From assembly GCF_024170005.1 (NCBI RefSeq), contig NZ_JALJXJ010000003.1, positions 480,143 through 544,142 of the forward strand: DNA of 64,000 nt, read 5' to 3'. The notes beneath the pieces are model-generated. The model ran no database searches and was not told the DNA's origin. It saw nothing but the letters and a program-made list of their open reading frames with translations. Position 1 is the stretch's first letter. Each line of letters opens with the position of its first letter. This document shows, one piece after another, positions 63,301 through 64,000 of this stretch. Origin of the DNA: Azospirillum lipoferum (lineage in GTDB: Bacteria > Pseudomonadota > Alphaproteobacteria > Azospirillales > Azospirillaceae). The position numbers were made by a program, and so were the translations under genes.

Positions 63301-63330
63301 TTGCGCGTTTTGGGGGAGGGCGCCTATAAC
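63301..63330 (+). promoter_or_regulatory. Predicted rRNA operon promoter
   Basis: -35 TTGCGC (63301-63306), 18-bp spacer, -10 TATAAC (63325-63330), with an A/T-rich UP-like element directly upstream (63266-63300). Confidence 0.6.
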
Positions 63331-63517
63331 CCGCTCCACCGACGGCGGGGCGCTGAACGACAGTGCGGCGCCGGCGGAGAAACGGAAGAGAAAACAGCAG
63401 CTTAGCAGTTTGGCTCTTCCGGCTTCGACCGAAATTCTCCGGTCACTCTGATCCGATCCTCTCCGAAAAAAAGGGGATGCGGAAGAGCGGCCGGTGCGGC
63501 GCGTCTCGGCGTTGCGG

Positions 63518-63528
63518 GCTCTTTGACA
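63518..63528 (+). promoter_or_regulatory. boxA-like antitermination element in the rRNA leader
   Basis: GCTCTTTGACA resembles boxA (TGCTCTTTAACA), the site for NusB/NusE-dependent antitermination, in the usual place upstream of 16S rRNA. Confidence 0.55.
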
Positions 63529-63725
63529 AGTTAATACCGTGTTGTGAGAAGGGATGCGCAGGCGGCGGCAGTTGGTAGCCGTTGCGGCCTTGTGGTGCAG
63601 GTTCTTGAGGGGATCGGCGCAATGAGGATCGTCTGTGCATCTTTTGAGCAGAGAAACTGTAACAGTATCGACGTATCAGGAGATCGTTAAGGCGGTCCTG
63701 TCAGTCGTGGCTTTTGTCACGATCT

Positions 63726-64000
<275 letters not shown>

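Larger units (their letters stand above)
63003..63725 (+). other. Upstream region and leader of the rRNA operon
   Basis: This 720-bp stretch has no protein gene. An AT-rich tract (63270-63300) precedes the promoter at 63301-63330; from there about 395 nt of leader run to the 16S gene, with the boxA-like element at 63518-63528. A TTGACA at 63105-63110 on the minus strand could serve the M23 gene but lacks a good -10. Confidence 0.7.

Overview
The window is high-GC DNA from an alphaproteobacterium of the Rhodospirillales, most likely an Azospirillum. This rests on the 16S rRNA 5' end at 63726-64000, whose start and first variable region look Azospirillum-like from memory, and on alphaproteobacterial gene orders (rimP-nusA-ylxR, the lnt / XRE regulator / metK / trmB neighbourhood, hrcA-grpE). 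Almost everything is chromosomal housekeeping or conserved physiology. No prophage, insertion sequence or CRISPR array was recognised.

Layout. 1-3160: ylxR (cut by the window edge), nusA and rimP on the minus strand, behind a leader containing an intrinsic terminator. 3220-6038: trmB, metK and a Cro/CI-type regulator, all minus, with palindromes upstream of metK and of the regulator. 6169-11890: a compact minus operon miaB-phoH-ybeY-corC-lnt in which most stop and start codons overlap. 12059-15331: a GNAT acetyltransferase with a long structured leader, apaG, folE with a long leader, a YbaK-type deacylase and tRNA-Arg(CCU). 15423-17284: a less GC-biased divergent pair (isonitrile-hydratase-like DJ-1 protein and a GlxA-type regulator) beside the tRNA. 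17347-28087: a sulfite-oxidase-like enzyme, a large MscS channel, a small iron-permease-family protein, two conserved unknowns, nth, a bactofilin, a CysZ-like protein, a KAS II coupled to an HxlR regulator, and adenosine kinase. 28179-30163: the least understood stretch, with two divergent membrane-anchored coiled-coil proteins, tandem repeats and a helix-turn-helix protein.

30346-33299: a TSUP transporter / TIGR02186 / universal stress module, then a NifU-type scaffold. 33366-40106: DUF1848, a CheY-like receiver, grpE-hrcA, a creatininase-family enzyme, a YedE/YeeE sulfur-transport pair and comM. 40116-46147: a secreted alpha/beta hydrolase, a DUF1127 protein, MarR, a pyroglutamyl-peptidase homologue that lacks its catalytic cysteine, trpS, and a cupin/LysR divergent pair. 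46188-50592: gshB, a SirB1-type protein, yraN and rsmI on minus, divergent from an LpoA-like lipoprotein. 50661-53955: a complete polar amino-acid ABC importer. 54093-57702: an AspT/YidE-type transporter, a gene-free stretch with an orphan terminator, and ccmA-ccmB. 57747-62996: a periplasmic glutathione peroxidase, a proline-rich exported protein, motA without motB, a FemAB-like acyltransferase, a 57-residue protein and an M23 peptidase. 63301-64000: an rRNA promoter, leader and the beginning of 16S rRNA.

The clearest departures from routine annotation are the active-site-dead Pcp homologue (42978-43670), the structured leader before the GNAT gene (12786-12940), the rimP attenuator leader, the palindromes around the XRE regulator and metK, and the uncharacterised coiled-coil locus at 28-30 kb. 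Start codons were chosen from ribosome-binding sites and family length; several genes appear to begin with GTG or TTG (metK, phoH, comM, trpS, the SirB1-type gene, the ABC binding protein, creatininase, M23 peptidase).
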